Below, in pieces: positions 26,216 through 35,590 of a DNA stretch of 63,780 nt (its first letter is position 1; each line of letters starts with the position of its first letter). Made by a program: the position numbers and the translations under genes. The stretch is from Bacteroidales bacterium (GTDB taxonomy: Bacteria > Bacteroidota > Bacteroidia > Bacteroidales > JAAYJT01). The notes below the pieces were generated by a model that was not told the DNA's origin, searched no databases, and worked only from the letters and a program-made list of their open reading frames with translations. The stretch lies in the NCBI GenBank assembly GCA_014860575.1, contig JACZJK010000036.1, positions 1 to 63,780 on the forward strand, read 5' to 3'.

Positions 26216-26761
26216 TCAGCTTAACTGCTTCATAATTTTCCGGAATGATGACAAGGTGAGGGCCGTGAGGTACTGCGAATCCAGGTCAGACCTGATTTCG
26301 CCGTTTATCTACCCTTCCTTGATAAAGCTGCTGAGTACCCTGTTATTCAAAGCAATCAGCTCATCCATTTTATTTCTTAGTTCATCGCTCTTTTCATAAA
26401 GCTCATCTGAGAAAATAATTGTAATAAACAATGGGGCATCAGTAAGCGTTCGGTAATGATTTTTTAGAATGATTTCAATTTTATCCATAGCACCATTCTC
26501 TACAGACGACAATTGAGTAAAGTTTTCTTCAATCCGGCTTTTAAAATTATCAAGAATTGTAATAATTATCTGATCCCGGCCTCCGATACTTTTGTATATT
26601 ATGGACTTACTTAGACCTGTGAGAGCACTTATATTTCTTACAGTCAATCCGGGAATCCCATAAAGCGAGATTAGCTGAAGTGCTGCGCTGATAATTATGC
26701 TTGGTTTGCGGATTTGTGTTACAGAGCTCATTTTCGTTTCATTATAATTCTTGTTAATCAA
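26216..26761 (-). pseudogene. TetR/AcrR-family regulator with an in-frame amber stop
   Basis: The open part (26761 to 26309) encodes 150 residues with a TetR DNA-binding domain (GIPGLTVRNISALTGLSKSIIYKS) and ends SFIKEG at a TAG (26311-26309). The same frame then continues for 30 sense codons, INGEIRSDLDSQYLTALTLSS..., to a TGA at 26218-26216. That continuation aligns with the paralogue's EVDPNLNPKHLAVMIMGSLRLLAKQW, which shows it was once coding. The truncated product keeps its DNA-binding domain and most of its ligand domain, so it might still act. A sequencing error is an alternative. Confidence 0.75.
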
Positions 26762-26826
26762 ATAACGAGTTTTATTTTTACTGCTATTTTTTGCCTTATT
26801 AAGGCTTACATGTTTATAAAACGCTG

Positions 26827-26857
26827 CAAAGTTAGTTAATGTTCACTAACATGCAAA
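26827..26857 (-). promoter_or_regulatory. Promoter of the second TetR gene
   Basis: On the minus strand TTTG (26857-26854) and TAACTTTG (26834-26827) are separated by exactly 19 bp, a textbook Bacteroidota promoter. The spacer is filled by the operator palindrome at 26831-26850. Confidence 0.7.
26831..26850. promoter_or_regulatory. TetR-type operator inside the TetR promoter
   Basis: GTTAGT (26831-26836) and ACTAAC (26845-26850) are perfect inverted half-sites. The full 20-mer is repeated with 3 changes before the MMPL gene (24432-24451). Placement between -33 and -7 predicts autorepression. Confidence 0.65.
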
Positions 26858-26935
26858 TAATTATTAGAAAATATTTTCAGAAAAATCATAATCATCTAAT
26901 CTTAAGAGATATTCATGTGGGAAAAAAATGCCTGC

Positions 26936-26976
26936 AAAAAAAAGCAGTGGTATGATGTTGTGATCATACCACTGCT
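26936..26976 (-). terminator. Rho-independent terminator after the FadL-type gene
   Basis: On the minus strand a perfect 14-bp stem, AGCAGTGGTATGAT paired with ATCATACCACTGCT around a 6-nt loop, is followed by a run of eight T. It lies 40 bp past the stop of the gene at 27017. Confidence 0.85.
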
Positions 26977-27016
26977 TCAGCAGGAAACAATGTAAAAATT
27001 AAATTCTATGCTAAAA

Positions 27017-28612
27017 TCATAAACTAAAATCAACCCCTAAGGCAGCTACAAATGCCTTACGGTTATAAATTTCCTTATATAGTCCGAAATCCCTTGTATC
27101 TTCAATATACCAGGTATTCATTACACCGAGGTTCACACCAAAGTTTTCGCTAAAATTATAACGGAAACCACCGCCAAGACTGTTGGTTGACAGGCTATGA
27201 CTCAGATCGGTCTGGTAGTTTTCATTTACACCTGTGCGGGTTGCAAGATAACCGGCGCTGATGAGCAATTTATCAGTGATTGAATACTCAACTCCGAAAG
27301 CAACTTCAACATAATCAGAATCCATAAAAACATTGTTTTGAACGTAGTCGGTGCCAACTTTACGGCCATATTTCGCGGTTCTGTCAAAATAGTTGTGCAT
27401 TCCTAAGTGAAGTCCCAATTTTTGTGTTGGCCTCCATTGCATACCAACTGAAAGCATGGCGGGCATATCACTTGGAATTTCTTCTTTATCAGGATAAAGG
27501 CCAACATCGTCAATTTCCGTTTCATTGGTCACATTGATTTTAGTCCTGAATTCATATTTTACGGCAATATTAAAATTCTCGGTAAACTGCATATTCATAC
27601 CAATTATAGGGGTAATGCCTGAACCGCTTTGTGTGGCCTCAACAGCCAAATCTCTTGTAGCGTTTGCGTTATTTCCCATAGCCACCGAATTTGCAGCATA
27701 GCCGGCTGAAGCGCCAAGGAAAAATTGCTGTGCCTGTGCGATGGTCATCCCTTGCGGATTTCCACCTAATTGCGTAATGGTTCCCTGCAGTAGTGCTACC
27801 TGTTCAGGGGTTAAACCAGCCATGGTTCCATTGGCCAGGGGAACTCCTCCTCCACCACCATTAATAATAGGCTGAAGGTTGTTTCCTGTTGCCTGCAAGG
27901 TAGCAGAAACAGTACTTAGGTAGCCTGAAAATTCAGTGAAGAAAGTTGGGGCAGAGCGCATACTTCCATCATAGCCCAATGCCGCGAAGGTAGGATTGAT
28001 CTGGATGTTGCGTAAATATCCGCTATAGGAATTGGAAATCGTTACGTACCTGGCACCAAAGCTCAAAGATAATTGATCATGAACGCGGTATGAAATACCA
28101 CCCTGAAAACCATAGAATACTGACTTTCCTTCAAATCTGGTATCGAAACTGTAAGCAGTGGTAGGAACACCTCCGGCGCTTAAAGCACCTGGAATCGTGG
28201 AAGGTTGCATTTCAAAGGATGGCAGACCTTCTTCAAACAAGGCACCACCGCCACCGCCAATGGGATTGAAACCAAGTGAAATTGCGAGCCTGTCCTTTTT
28301 ATAGGCAGCATAAACTGAAGGGAACAAGGGTGCTAATACGGTTCCTTCAAACTCGCTTTTATTCATGCCTGGAAAAGTGCTTTCAATATTCCGGGTTTGA
28401 GTTATATACTGGTTACTGATTGAGAAATGCAAGCCATTTTTCAATGAAGTCAAACCAGCAGGGTTAAAGTACACTGCATCAAAGCCGTAAGATGCATCAC
28501 GGGCAGGCATCCGGATAAATGAAGCACTTTGATTGGTGTTGTGAACAATACCTCCGGCCATGACTGAATATCCCAATGCCAGGAGTCCAATAATAATGAA
28601 TGCTTTTTTCAT
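27017..28612 (-). CDS. OmpP1/FadL-family outer-membrane hydrophobe transporter
   Basis: An outer-membrane barrel of about 531 residues for uptake of long-chain fatty acids or other hydrophobic compounds. The start is set at the ATG at 28612 (MKKAFIIIGLLALGYSVMAGG), giving a normal signal peptide; the longer frame to 28672 adds 20 non-signal residues and overlaps the promoter. The family hallmark NPAGL is present as YFNPAGLTSLKNG, and strand-rich segments end in ALGVDFSL with a terminal aromatic. A loop of about 90 residues in the middle (near 225-315, rich in Gly, Gln and Asn) is longer than in E. coli FadL. It stands alone with its own promoter and terminator. Confidence 0.9.
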   Translation of the reverse strand: MKKAFIIIGLLALGYSVMAGGIVHNTNQSASFIRMPARDASYGFDAVYFNPAGLTSLKNGLHFSISNQYITQTRNIESTFPGMNKSEFEGTVLAPLFPSVYAAYKKDRLAISLGFNPIGGGGGALFEEGLPSFEMQPSTIPGALSAGGVPTTAYSFDTRFEGKSVFYGFQGGISYRVHDQLSLSFGARYVTISNSYSGYLRNIQINPTFAALGYDGSMRSAPTFFTEFSGYLSTVSATLQATGNNLQPIINGGGGGVPLANGTMAGLTPEQVALLQGTITQLGGNPQGMTIAQAQQFFLGASAGYAANSVAMGNNANATRDLAVEATQSGSGITPIIGMNMQFTENFNIAVKYEFRTKINVTNETEIDDVGLYPDKEEIPSDMPAMLSVGMQWRPTQKLGLHLGMHNYFDRTAKYGRKVGTDYVQNNVFMDSDYVEVAFGVEYSITDKLLISAGYLATRTGVNENYQTDLSHSLSTNSLGGGFRYNFSENFGVNLGVMNTWYIEDTRDFGLYKEIYNRKAFVAALGVDFSL

Positions 28613-28636
28613 ATTTGTAGTTTTGGTTAACGGCGA

Positions 28637-28667
28637 CGAAATTAAACCAATGTATCGGATTAACAAA
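28637..28667 (-). promoter_or_regulatory. Promoter of the FadL-type gene
   Basis: On the minus strand TTTG (28667-28664), a 19-bp spacer, then TAATTTCG (28644-28637), one base from the TAnnTTTG consensus. It lies 24 bp before the ATG at 28612, which supports that start. Confidence 0.55.
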
Positions 28668-28826
28668 ATCAATCAACCTTCATGTTAATATGTCCTATGA
28701 TGCACAAAACATGATCATTATGTAAATCTTACTTAATGCACATTTATTGAGTGAAAAATTTATACCTGTAAAAACCCTTATTCAATAAAAATACCTGATC
28801 TTCGTTACAGCATTTTCATTCTGATT

Positions 28827-29543
28827 ATGATCCGGGAAATCCATACAAAAATTCGTTTTTTGCTGATTGCAGTTTTCATGTTGGGGCCATTTGTTTTGTC
28901 CTCAGCTCAGGAACCAAACAGTATTTTCAATCAACAGGATGAGCAGGGAAGAAAACAGGGATCGTGGAAAAAAACCAACGAAGAAGGAAAATTGGTGTAT
29001 GAAGGCCAGTTTCTTAACGATAAGCCTTACGGGGAGTTCAGGTATTTTTATCCCAATGGCAAGCTAAGGGTAAAAATGCTTTTTAGCGAAACCAGTGATA
29101 CGGCAAAAACAATTCATTATCATCAGAACCAAATGGTTCAAAGTGAAGGAATGTATGTGGATCAAAAAAAAGAAGGCCATTGGAAATTTTATAATGAATC
29201 AGGTGTTTTGGTTTCGGAAGAAAATTACAAGCATGATCTTAGGGATGGGCAATTGCGTAGTTATTATGCAGATGGAACTTTGCTGGAAGAGCAAAACTTT
29301 AGCATGGGCAAGCAGATTGGCTCCTGGAAACAATACCATCCGAACGGCAGTTTAAAACACGATATAAAGTTTGAAAACGGCCTGATGCATGGGCCTGCAT
29401 CCTATTATTTCCCAGATGGTGGGCTCTATTTAACCGGAAATTATATTCAAGGTCTGAAAAATGGTGAATGGGTCAGATACAAAACAGATGGGGAAATTGA
29501 AACCACCGAAATCTGGATTATGGGAATCAATGAAAACGTTTAG
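28827..29543 (+). CDS. Exported MORN-repeat / YwqK-like protein
   Basis: A 238-residue protein with a signal peptide at about 1-27 (LSSAQ) and at least seven MORN-like repeats of the form G.W..Y...G.L....Y..G...G (e.g. GHWKFYNESGVLVSEENYKHDLRDGQLRS is two units). This is the YwqK/MORN_2 fold often named as an antitoxin-like protein, but no toxin gene is adjacent and the signal peptide argues for a periplasmic or surface scaffold role. The stop overlaps the 3' end of the convergent HAD gene by 4 bp. Confidence 0.85.
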   Translation: MIREIHTKIRFLLIAVFMLGPFVLSSAQEPNSIFNQQDEQGRKQGSWKKTNEEGKLVYEGQFLNDKPYGEFRYFYPNGKLRVKMLFSETSDTAKTIHYHQNQMVQSEGMYVDQKKEGHWKFYNESGVLVSEENYKHDLRDGQLRSYYADGTLLEEQNFSMGKQIGSWKQYHPNGSLKHDIKFENGLMHGPASYYFPDGGLYLTGNYIQGLKNGEWVRYKTDGEIETTEIWIMGINENV

Positions 29544-30220
29544 ATTGAATGACCGTTTAAAAGTGCTGGTAAGGCTGCAAGGCTTTTTAACACCGGTTTG
29601 CCTGTCGCTTCCAGGCGGAGTTCAGATTGGTGTCCGTTAGCAATCAACATACATTGCCAGCCCATTTCCTCAGCCACTTCAAAATCATGAATTGTATCGC
29701 CAACCAGAAGTATTTCCTTTGGTTTTGCCTCAATCATCTGTTGTAATCTCTTTGCCGAACCCAGTTTACCATCTGCATAATGATCGCTGGTTCCGGCAAT
29801 AAAATTAAAAAACTGAGGTATTCCTTTTTCAGTTAATGAGGTTTCAAGCAATTGCTGCTCCATAGCCGAAAGAATATATTGCGGTAGCTGTAGCGCCAAA
29901 ATCTGATTGAGCACTTCCATCACTTCCGGAAACAAATTGCAATTGAGTAAGTGCTCACGGTAAATATCAATAAACTGAATGGCAACAACATCAAAAGGCT
30001 CTTGCAAAAAATTGAAACCTGCCTTTTCATAATACGCCCTCACCGGGAAACCAAAAACATCCCTGTAAGATTCATAATCTAATTGATGGAGGTTTCGTGC
30101 ACCAAGCATTATGTTGATCGAGTCAACACAAATATGCACATCGTCGAGCAATGTCCCGTTCCAGTCCCACACAATGGCTTTGACTTTCTGATCCGTATTT
30201 TTTTCTTTCTTAGTTATCAT
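29540..30220 (-). CDS. HAD-family hydrolase (phosphoglycolate phosphatase-like)
   Basis: A 226-residue HAD phosphatase. Motif I is VWDWNGTLLDD, in which the acid/base Asp of the usual DxDGT is Asn, a variant known in a branch of this family. Motif II is the Ser/Thr near YILSAMEQ, the motif III Lys is DGKLGSAKRL, and motif IV is LLVGDTIHDFEVAEEMG. The cap domain is alpha-helical (about 30-95). It should dephosphorylate a small phosphorylated metabolite in the cytoplasm, identity unknown. It is monocistronic, convergent with the MORN gene and divergent from the T9SS cargo gene. Confidence 0.85.
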   Translation of the reverse strand: MITKKEKNTDQKVKAIVWDWNGTLLDDVHICVDSINIMLGARNLHQLDYESYRDVFGFPVRAYYEKAGFNFLQEPFDVVAIQFIDIYREHLLNCNLFPEVMEVLNQILALQLPQYILSAMEQQLLETSLTEKGIPQFFNFIAGTSDHYADGKLGSAKRLQQMIEAKPKEILLVGDTIHDFEVAEEMGWQCMLIANGHQSELRLEATGKPVLKSLAALPALLNGHSI

Positions 30221-30321
30221 GGCGCAAAACTAAACAGTTTTAAGGAAGTTTTCTATGCCGGCTTTGTGTGAACACCAAAACAAGCTTGCTTCTCAAGTGT
30301 TGTTTCTGAACCAGAAACCAA

Positions 30322-30329
30322 TAATTTTG
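30322..30329 (+). promoter_or_regulatory. Candidate -7 box for the T9SS cargo gene at 30356
   Basis: TAATTTTG fits TAnnTTTG, 26 bp before the ATG. No clear -33 element is present. Confidence 0.4.
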
Positions 30330-30355
30330 TAATCAGTTTCATTCAATCCTGCAGT

Positions 30356-31102
30356 ATGAAAAGACTTGTCGCTTCCCTGATCATTTATTTCGCATTCTCT
30401 GCCGTGCTTTTCGGGCAGTGCGAGCCCAATATGGTGTATACCCGTCCAGGAATCTACCCCGACAGCGCTACCGGTTTTCCACCCGCGGTAGCCACCTATG
30501 AGTACAACCTTGTAATCACGGCTGTAATTCCGGCTGATACGATCCTATTTCCGCTTCCACTTCTTCCTATTGACTCGATAGGCGTATATGAAATTTCCGG
30601 CTTACCTGAAGGTTTTCAGGCGATCCCAAACCGGCCTTCGGGTTATTGGCCAGGCGGGACTTCAGGGTGTATGTTGATTACAGGCACCGCAACACAGGCG
30701 CAGCTTGGCAACTATCCGTTAACAATTAAGGCTGTCGGATACATGGGTGGGTTCGGAATACCATATACTTATGAAATTACATATTATAGCATCCTTGTGC
30801 TGGATTCCCTTGCCTTTGGTATTCCTGATCTGCCTGAAAATGGCAACATCAGAATGCAGGCTTTTCCCAATCCATTTGTAAAGTATGTTAATGTAGATTT
30901 TTATGCCGACTTGCCCGGAACCTATGAATTTAGGTTGTTTGATGCCACCGGGCGCTTAATGATAAGCAAAGAGACCAAGACTAAAAGAGGAGAAAATAAT
31001 CTGAGAATTGACGGTTCGAACCTGAAACAAGGAATATATTATTGCGTATTGCAGCATTCGGAGGGAAATATCAGATCGGCGTTTAAGCTGATAAAACAGT
31101 AA
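30356..31102 (+). CDS. Secreted protein with T9SS type-A sorting domain
   Basis: A 248-residue exported protein with a signal peptide at 1-21 (AVLFGQ), a Pro/Gly-rich beta domain of unknown function (about 25-155) containing three Cys, and a C-terminal sorting domain (about 168-248) with AFPNPFVKYVNV and KQGIYYCVLQH...FKLIKQ. It should cross the outer membrane by the type IX system and be attached or released. The TonB-dependent receptor gene follows 41 bp downstream on the same strand, so they may share a transcript. Confidence 0.85.
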   Translation: MKRLVASLIIYFAFSAVLFGQCEPNMVYTRPGIYPDSATGFPPAVATYEYNLVITAVIPADTILFPLPLLPIDSIGVYEISGLPEGFQAIPNRPSGYWPGGTSGCMLITGTATQAQLGNYPLTIKAVGYMGGFGIPYTYEITYYSILVLDSLAFGIPDLPENGNIRMQAFPNPFVKYVNVDFYADLPGTYEFRLFDATGRLMISKETKTKRGENNLRIDGSNLKQGIYYCVLQHSEGNIRSAFKLIKQ

Positions 31103-31143
31103 GGTTTTGTATTTCGGTTTGTGATCAACAACCAATTCACCCC

Positions 31144-33444
31144 ATGAAAATTAAGTGTTTGATTTTTTGTGCATTGCTGGTTTCAGTCGCAACTTTCTCG
31201 CAAAAGCCAGTAGTTAAAGGCCATGTGCTTGATGCCACCACAGGCGATCCATTGCCAGGTGTCAATATCTTTTTCAGCAACGAACATGGCGTAGCAAGCG
31301 ATGCCGACGGCTATTACAGCATTGTGGCAGAAACCGGTAAAACACGGATGCAATACCGTTTTATAGGATATAACACCATTGTCAGAAACCTCGAACTGCG
31401 CGAAGGAGAAACAGTTACTATTGACATTAGCATGGAGGCTCAGACTCATTTGCTAAATGAATTGGTTGTCAGCGCTTCGCGCTACGAAGAAAAGATTTCC
31501 GATGTGGTTGTATCAATGGAAGTAATAAATGTGGCAACCGTTGAAAGAACGCACACAATTTCAGTTGAATCGGCCTTGCAGCAGGTTCCGGGAGTTATGT
31601 TTCTTGACGACCAGGTAAGTATTCGCAGCGGCAATGGATACAGCTATGGCGTAGGTTCAAGGGTTATGTTACTTGTGGATGATCTGCCAATGCTTACCGG
31701 GGGCGGTGGTGAAGCGAAATGGGGTTTTGTTCCACTTGAAAATCTAAGTCAGATTGAGGTCATAAAAGGCGCTTCTTCGGCGCTTTATGGTTCTTCGGCA
31801 TTGAATGGCGTGATAAATATCAGGACCGCCTACCCGGGTGAGAAACCGGAAAGCAGCATCATTGCTTACAGCGGCCTGTATGGTGAACCAAAGCGCCGCG
31901 AAATAGCATGGTGGAGCGATGACAAGCCTTTTTATTCAGGTGCGCGGTTCTCACACAGCCGACGGATCGGCAATTTTGATCTCGTGGCCGGAGCCAATGT
32001 TCACACCGACAAAGGTTACCGTGAAAATGAAAATGAGCGCTCTGTCAGGCTCAACATCAATACCCGTTACAGAAGTAAGAGAATTGAAGGCTTGTCTGGT
32101 GGGATAAATGGCAATGCAATGTTCAGCGAAGGGGGAAACTTCCTGCTCTGGCTTGATGGCGATACAGGCGTTTACCGTGCATCACCATCCTTTGATCAGA
32201 ACTTCAGGAATACGCGTTTCAATCTGGATCCGCATCTTAGCTATCACACCGAAAAAAACAGAAGGCATACGCTCAAAGGCCGTATTTTCAAGGTAACTTA
32301 TGATAATGACACCATCATGCATAACTATGATGATTCGTACTTCGCGGAATATCAATACCTGAAAAGATTGGAAAATGATTTTTCGTTGACCGCTGGAGCC
32401 AGCGCTACTTATATCCAATCGCTATCGAACCTGTTTGGCAATGCAAAACATACCGCCAACAACCAATCCATATATTTTCAAACCGAAAAGCGTTATCAGA
32501 AATGGAGATTCTCGCTGGGTGGCCGATACGAACTACATGCCATCAATGATGTGAGGGAGAAGTCAAAACCTTTGGTCCGGGCAGGCATCAATTACCAGGC
32601 AGGAACTTACACTTTTTTCCGAAGCAGTTTTGGCCAGGGGTTCCGCTATCCGGCCATTGCTGAAAAATACGCTGCCACCGAGGTTGGGGCGCTCAAGATT
32701 TTCCCCAACGATACCCTGCGGCCTGAATATGGTTGGAATGCCGAAATTGGCGTCAAACAGGGTTTTCAAATGGGCAATCTGCGCGGTTATGCCGATGCTG
32801 CTATTTTCTGGAGCGAATATGAGGACATGATAGAGTTTACCTTTGGGCAGCATTATCCGCCTGAAATCTCAAATCCTACACTTAACGATTTCTTTAAATA
32901 TACAGGATTCAAAGCATTCAATGTAAGTAATGCCCGCATCGCCGGCTTTGAAATCAGTTTTATCGGAGAAGGCAAATCAGGCCCGGTTGCTTACAGTTTT
33001 AATGCAGGCTACACTTTTACTGATCCGGTTGACAAAGACTTTGATAAGCAAAAGCCACTTACAACGTCAACGGATAAAAACATCCTGAAATACCGTTTTT
33101 ATCATGGTGCAAAACTTGCTGTTGATGCCAAATACAAGAAATTCTCAAGCGGGCTAAACATTGATTATCACAGCTATATCATCAACATTGATCTGGCTTT
33201 TGAAGATTCGTTACGCGTGAATGGAATTGGCCTTCCAATATTCATACTTCCCGGAATGTATGAATACCGACAAGCCAATAACACCGGCGATGTACTCTTC
33301 AACTGGCGTATCGCGTGGGAACCTACAGCCATTCTCAGGCTTTCATTTATTATCAACAACCTCTTCAACCGCGAGTATATGACCCGCCCTGCCGATGTTG
33401 GCCCTCCAAGATCTTTTGCAATGCAAATGGCACTGAAAATTTAG
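31144..33444 (+). CDS. TonB-dependent receptor
   Basis: A 766-residue outer-membrane active-transport receptor. It has a signal peptide at 1-19 and an N-terminal carboxypeptidase-regulatory-like beta domain (VVKGHVLDATTGDPLPGVNI, about 23-105). The plug domain (about 115-225) contains SASRYEEKISDVVVSMEVI and IEVIKGASSALYGSSALNGVINI. The 22-strand barrel follows and ends PRSFAMQMALKI. No SusD partner is adjacent, so it belongs to the metal-chelate, cobalamin or small-molecule branch rather than to a polysaccharide locus. Substrate is not deducible. Upstream is a T9SS cargo and downstream a second outer-membrane barrel. Confidence 0.93.
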   Translation: MKIKCLIFCALLVSVATFSQKPVVKGHVLDATTGDPLPGVNIFFSNEHGVASDADGYYSIVAETGKTRMQYRFIGYNTIVRNLELREGETVTIDISMEAQTHLLNELVVSASRYEEKISDVVVSMEVINVATVERTHTISVESALQQVPGVMFLDDQVSIRSGNGYSYGVGSRVMLLVDDLPMLTGGGGEAKWGFVPLENLSQIEVIKGASSALYGSSALNGVINIRTAYPGEKPESSIIAYSGLYGEPKRREIAWWSDDKPFYSGARFSHSRRIGNFDLVAGANVHTDKGYRENENERSVRLNINTRYRSKRIEGLSGGINGNAMFSEGGNFLLWLDGDTGVYRASPSFDQNFRNTRFNLDPHLSYHTEKNRRHTLKGRIFKVTYDNDTIMHNYDDSYFAEYQYLKRLENDFSLTAGASATYIQSLSNLFGNAKHTANNQSIYFQTEKRYQKWRFSLGGRYELHAINDVREKSKPLVRAGINYQAGTYTFFRSSFGQGFRYPAIAEKYAATEVGALKIFPNDTLRPEYGWNAEIGVKQGFQMGNLRGYADAAIFWSEYEDMIEFTFGQHYPPEISNPTLNDFFKYTGFKAFNVSNARIAGFEISFIGEGKSGPVAYSFNAGYTFTDPVDKDFDKQKPLTTSTDKNILKYRFYHGAKLAVDAKYKKFSSGLNIDYHSYIINIDLAFEDSLRVNGIGLPIFILPGMYEYRQANNTGDVLFNWRIAWEPTAILRLSFIINNLFNREYMTRPADVGPPRSFAMQMALKI

Positions 33445-33555
33445 TTAAGGGTGTAATTACCTGAACATATTCAAATTCAAGGCATGATAATTGTAACGAA
33501 AACCACGTTTTCAGGCGCTTGAAGACCCATTACTTACCCTTAAATCCAAACTAAA

Positions 33556-35037
33556 ATGAATGCCCCACAAAAAACCACCATCCTGGTTTGTGCTGTAAGT
33601 TTATTTATGCTTGCCAATTTCCCAGGTTTCGCGCAAGAAAGTTTCAAACTTTCTGCCTACAAAAACCCTGATTACACTTACAGAATGCTCGATTTTAATT
33701 TTAACCTTGACGGGAATAATTACTTTAGAAAGGAAATTCTCGACGACAACCTCTCCAATTCAAATGCATTCACACGTTTTAATGCTACTTTAAGCCCAAC
33801 GTACAATGCAAGAAAAAACACAGCAAGGTATCAGGGCTTTCAATATGCCCGCTTAGGTATTACACCAGCATGGTCATATGACAGAGAAACCCTTGAAAGT
33901 CACGTATTTCAGGAAGATATATCTAAAAGCAGAGGCTCTTCTTTTGATTTTTCTGCCTACTCTACCAACCGCTTTTACAATCAAAAACAACAATTTATTG
34001 AGCTGGGCTTTAATTTGCAATCCGGACTTGTTCTTGGTAAGGAAGACTATGAATCTACACCTAAAACTTATCCATTTAAATATAAAACCACCCGACAAGA
34101 TTATAATATTGGCATTGAGATTCCTGTCATGGTTGGGATAGGCAGGATTGAAGAAGTGCAGGATGCGCGCCTGGCTGTTTATATACTTGAAGACCTTGAG
34201 AGATCGGGTGACCTGACAAGAGAGCCCAATGCAGATGAGATTCTGGAGTTGGCTCAATTTATCACCCGAATCAAAAACAAAAGATATTTTGATCAGCGCT
34301 TGCGCCACATCAGTGAAATCACGGCTGTTGACTCATTACTCGATGCGATGGGTTTGAAAGCCCAATCAGGTGCATCCTACTATACGCTCCTAAATGACAA
34401 TTGGAGCCATTCAGCAGGCCCGGTACGAAGCAGCGGCAGCCGATTGTCAATCGGACTGCGTCCATCTTTCTTTTTCCAATCGTTTGAGACAGTAAATTAC
34501 TTCAATGATTCCATAGCTACTCAACCTCAATTGTCCGACTTCAAAAGTGAACAAGAGATAACAGGAATTCTTTTGTTGGCACAGTATGCATTAGAGAAAC
34601 CCATCAACCTGTATTGGCAAAATTCAACTAACTTTTCGGCTGGATTTAGCCTCAGCCATCAAGACAACAAAACTATGTCGTACGAGATTACAAGTCGTCG
34701 CCTTAATATTGCGGCTTCAAATACCGTTGGGTATTACCCCAATAGCAGGACCAGCCTTCAGTTGGGTGCACATGCATCATACAACCATAACTTTTTTGAG
34801 TATCCGGAAGATGAAAACGAAGTCTACAGCTTTTCCCCTTCACTCGTGATTGCGGGAATACACGCTTTGGCTGATTACTATGTATCACCACGTTTGAGGC
34901 TTAATCTCAGCTTGCAGAGCAACGCTACTTTTGAAACTGAGAAAAGAAAGCCTTTTGGACCTTGGGCAGAACAAAAGATTCAGTATAACAGGTTCAGCAC
35001 TTATCTTGCGGCCGGATTTGTTTACAGCATTTTTTAA
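33556..35037 (+). CDS. Probable outer-membrane beta-barrel protein, unknown family
   Basis: A 493-residue protein with a signal peptide at 1-26 (NFPGFAQ), then dense Tyr/Asn-rich alternating strands typical of Bacteroidota outer-membrane proteins. An internal helical stretch (about 213-285, DARLAVYILEDLERSGDLTRE) interrupts the strands. It ends YLAAGFVYSIF with a terminal Phe, as barrel substrates of the BAM machinery do. No characterised family was recognised. It lies 111 bp downstream of the TonB receptor on the same strand. Confidence 0.7.
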   Translation: MNAPQKTTILVCAVSLFMLANFPGFAQESFKLSAYKNPDYTYRMLDFNFNLDGNNYFRKEILDDNLSNSNAFTRFNATLSPTYNARKNTARYQGFQYARLGITPAWSYDRETLESHVFQEDISKSRGSSFDFSAYSTNRFYNQKQQFIELGFNLQSGLVLGKEDYESTPKTYPFKYKTTRQDYNIGIEIPVMVGIGRIEEVQDARLAVYILEDLERSGDLTREPNADEILELAQFITRIKNKRYFDQRLRHISEITAVDSLLDAMGLKAQSGASYYTLLNDNWSHSAGPVRSSGSRLSIGLRPSFFFQSFETVNYFNDSIATQPQLSDFKSEQEITGILLLAQYALEKPINLYWQNSTNFSAGFSLSHQDNKTMSYEITSRRLNIAASNTVGYYPNSRTSLQLGAHASYNHNFFEYPEDENEVYSFSPSLVIAGIHALADYYVSPRLRLNLSLQSNATFETEKRKPFGPWAEQKIQYNRFSTYLAAGFVYSIF

Positions 35038-35209
35038 ACGCAGCGGAAATTATTAGTTTTCTTCCGGGCCGGATCACATCTCCCATTCAGTCAACAAGAA
35101 TGAAAAAGATAGTGATCCGGCTTTATATTTGCATTATGTGGATAAAATTGGTGATGCGGATGGATGCTATTTGTGTATCCACTACGTGGAATTAATAGAA
35201 CTATTCAAC

Positions 35210-35334
35210 CGCTAATCTACAATACTCTATCCGCTACACAGAACCCGCCTCGCTGCATAGTAGATTCGCTGTAGGCGATACATTATTGTTGCAAAGCGCA
35301 ACCCAACTAATACAAAATACCTCGTAGAGGTTTC
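35210..35334 (-). repeat. 120-bp dispersed repeat, copy 2 (inverted)
   Basis: Its reverse complement matches 8672-8791 along the full length, sharing GAAACCTCTACGAGG, ATAATGTATCGCCTACAGCG and GCGAGGCGGGTTC. The main differences are small insertions near the AT-rich middle and the far end. Confidence 0.7.
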
Positions 35335-35582
35335 ATAAATAAAAGATTAGATTAGATATTCACTGATTTATTCTCTTTTGTTCCCAGCTCTTCGCGTCAT
35401 ACTGTTTTGGCCTACAGAATAAGCCAATCAGTGGAAGATGAGATAATGATGAATCAAATCTTTGCGTCCTCGCGTCCTGGCGGTGTGAATTAAAGAGGAA
35501 TGCACGAAGGGTCACATTTGTGCGTTGAACCTACCCTGATTTTGAAAGTTTTTACCATGCATCAGGGTTCTTTTATCTTTCG

Positions 35583-35590
35583 TACTTTTG
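35583..35590 (+). promoter_or_regulatory. Candidate -7 box for ftsK
   Basis: TACTTTTG fits TAnnTTTG and lies 39 bp before the ATG at 35630. The -33 element is not evident. Confidence 0.4.

Noticed and set aside
28827-29543. Toxin-antitoxin pair based on the YwqK-like name
   Set aside because: The protein has a signal peptide and no toxin gene lies beside it.
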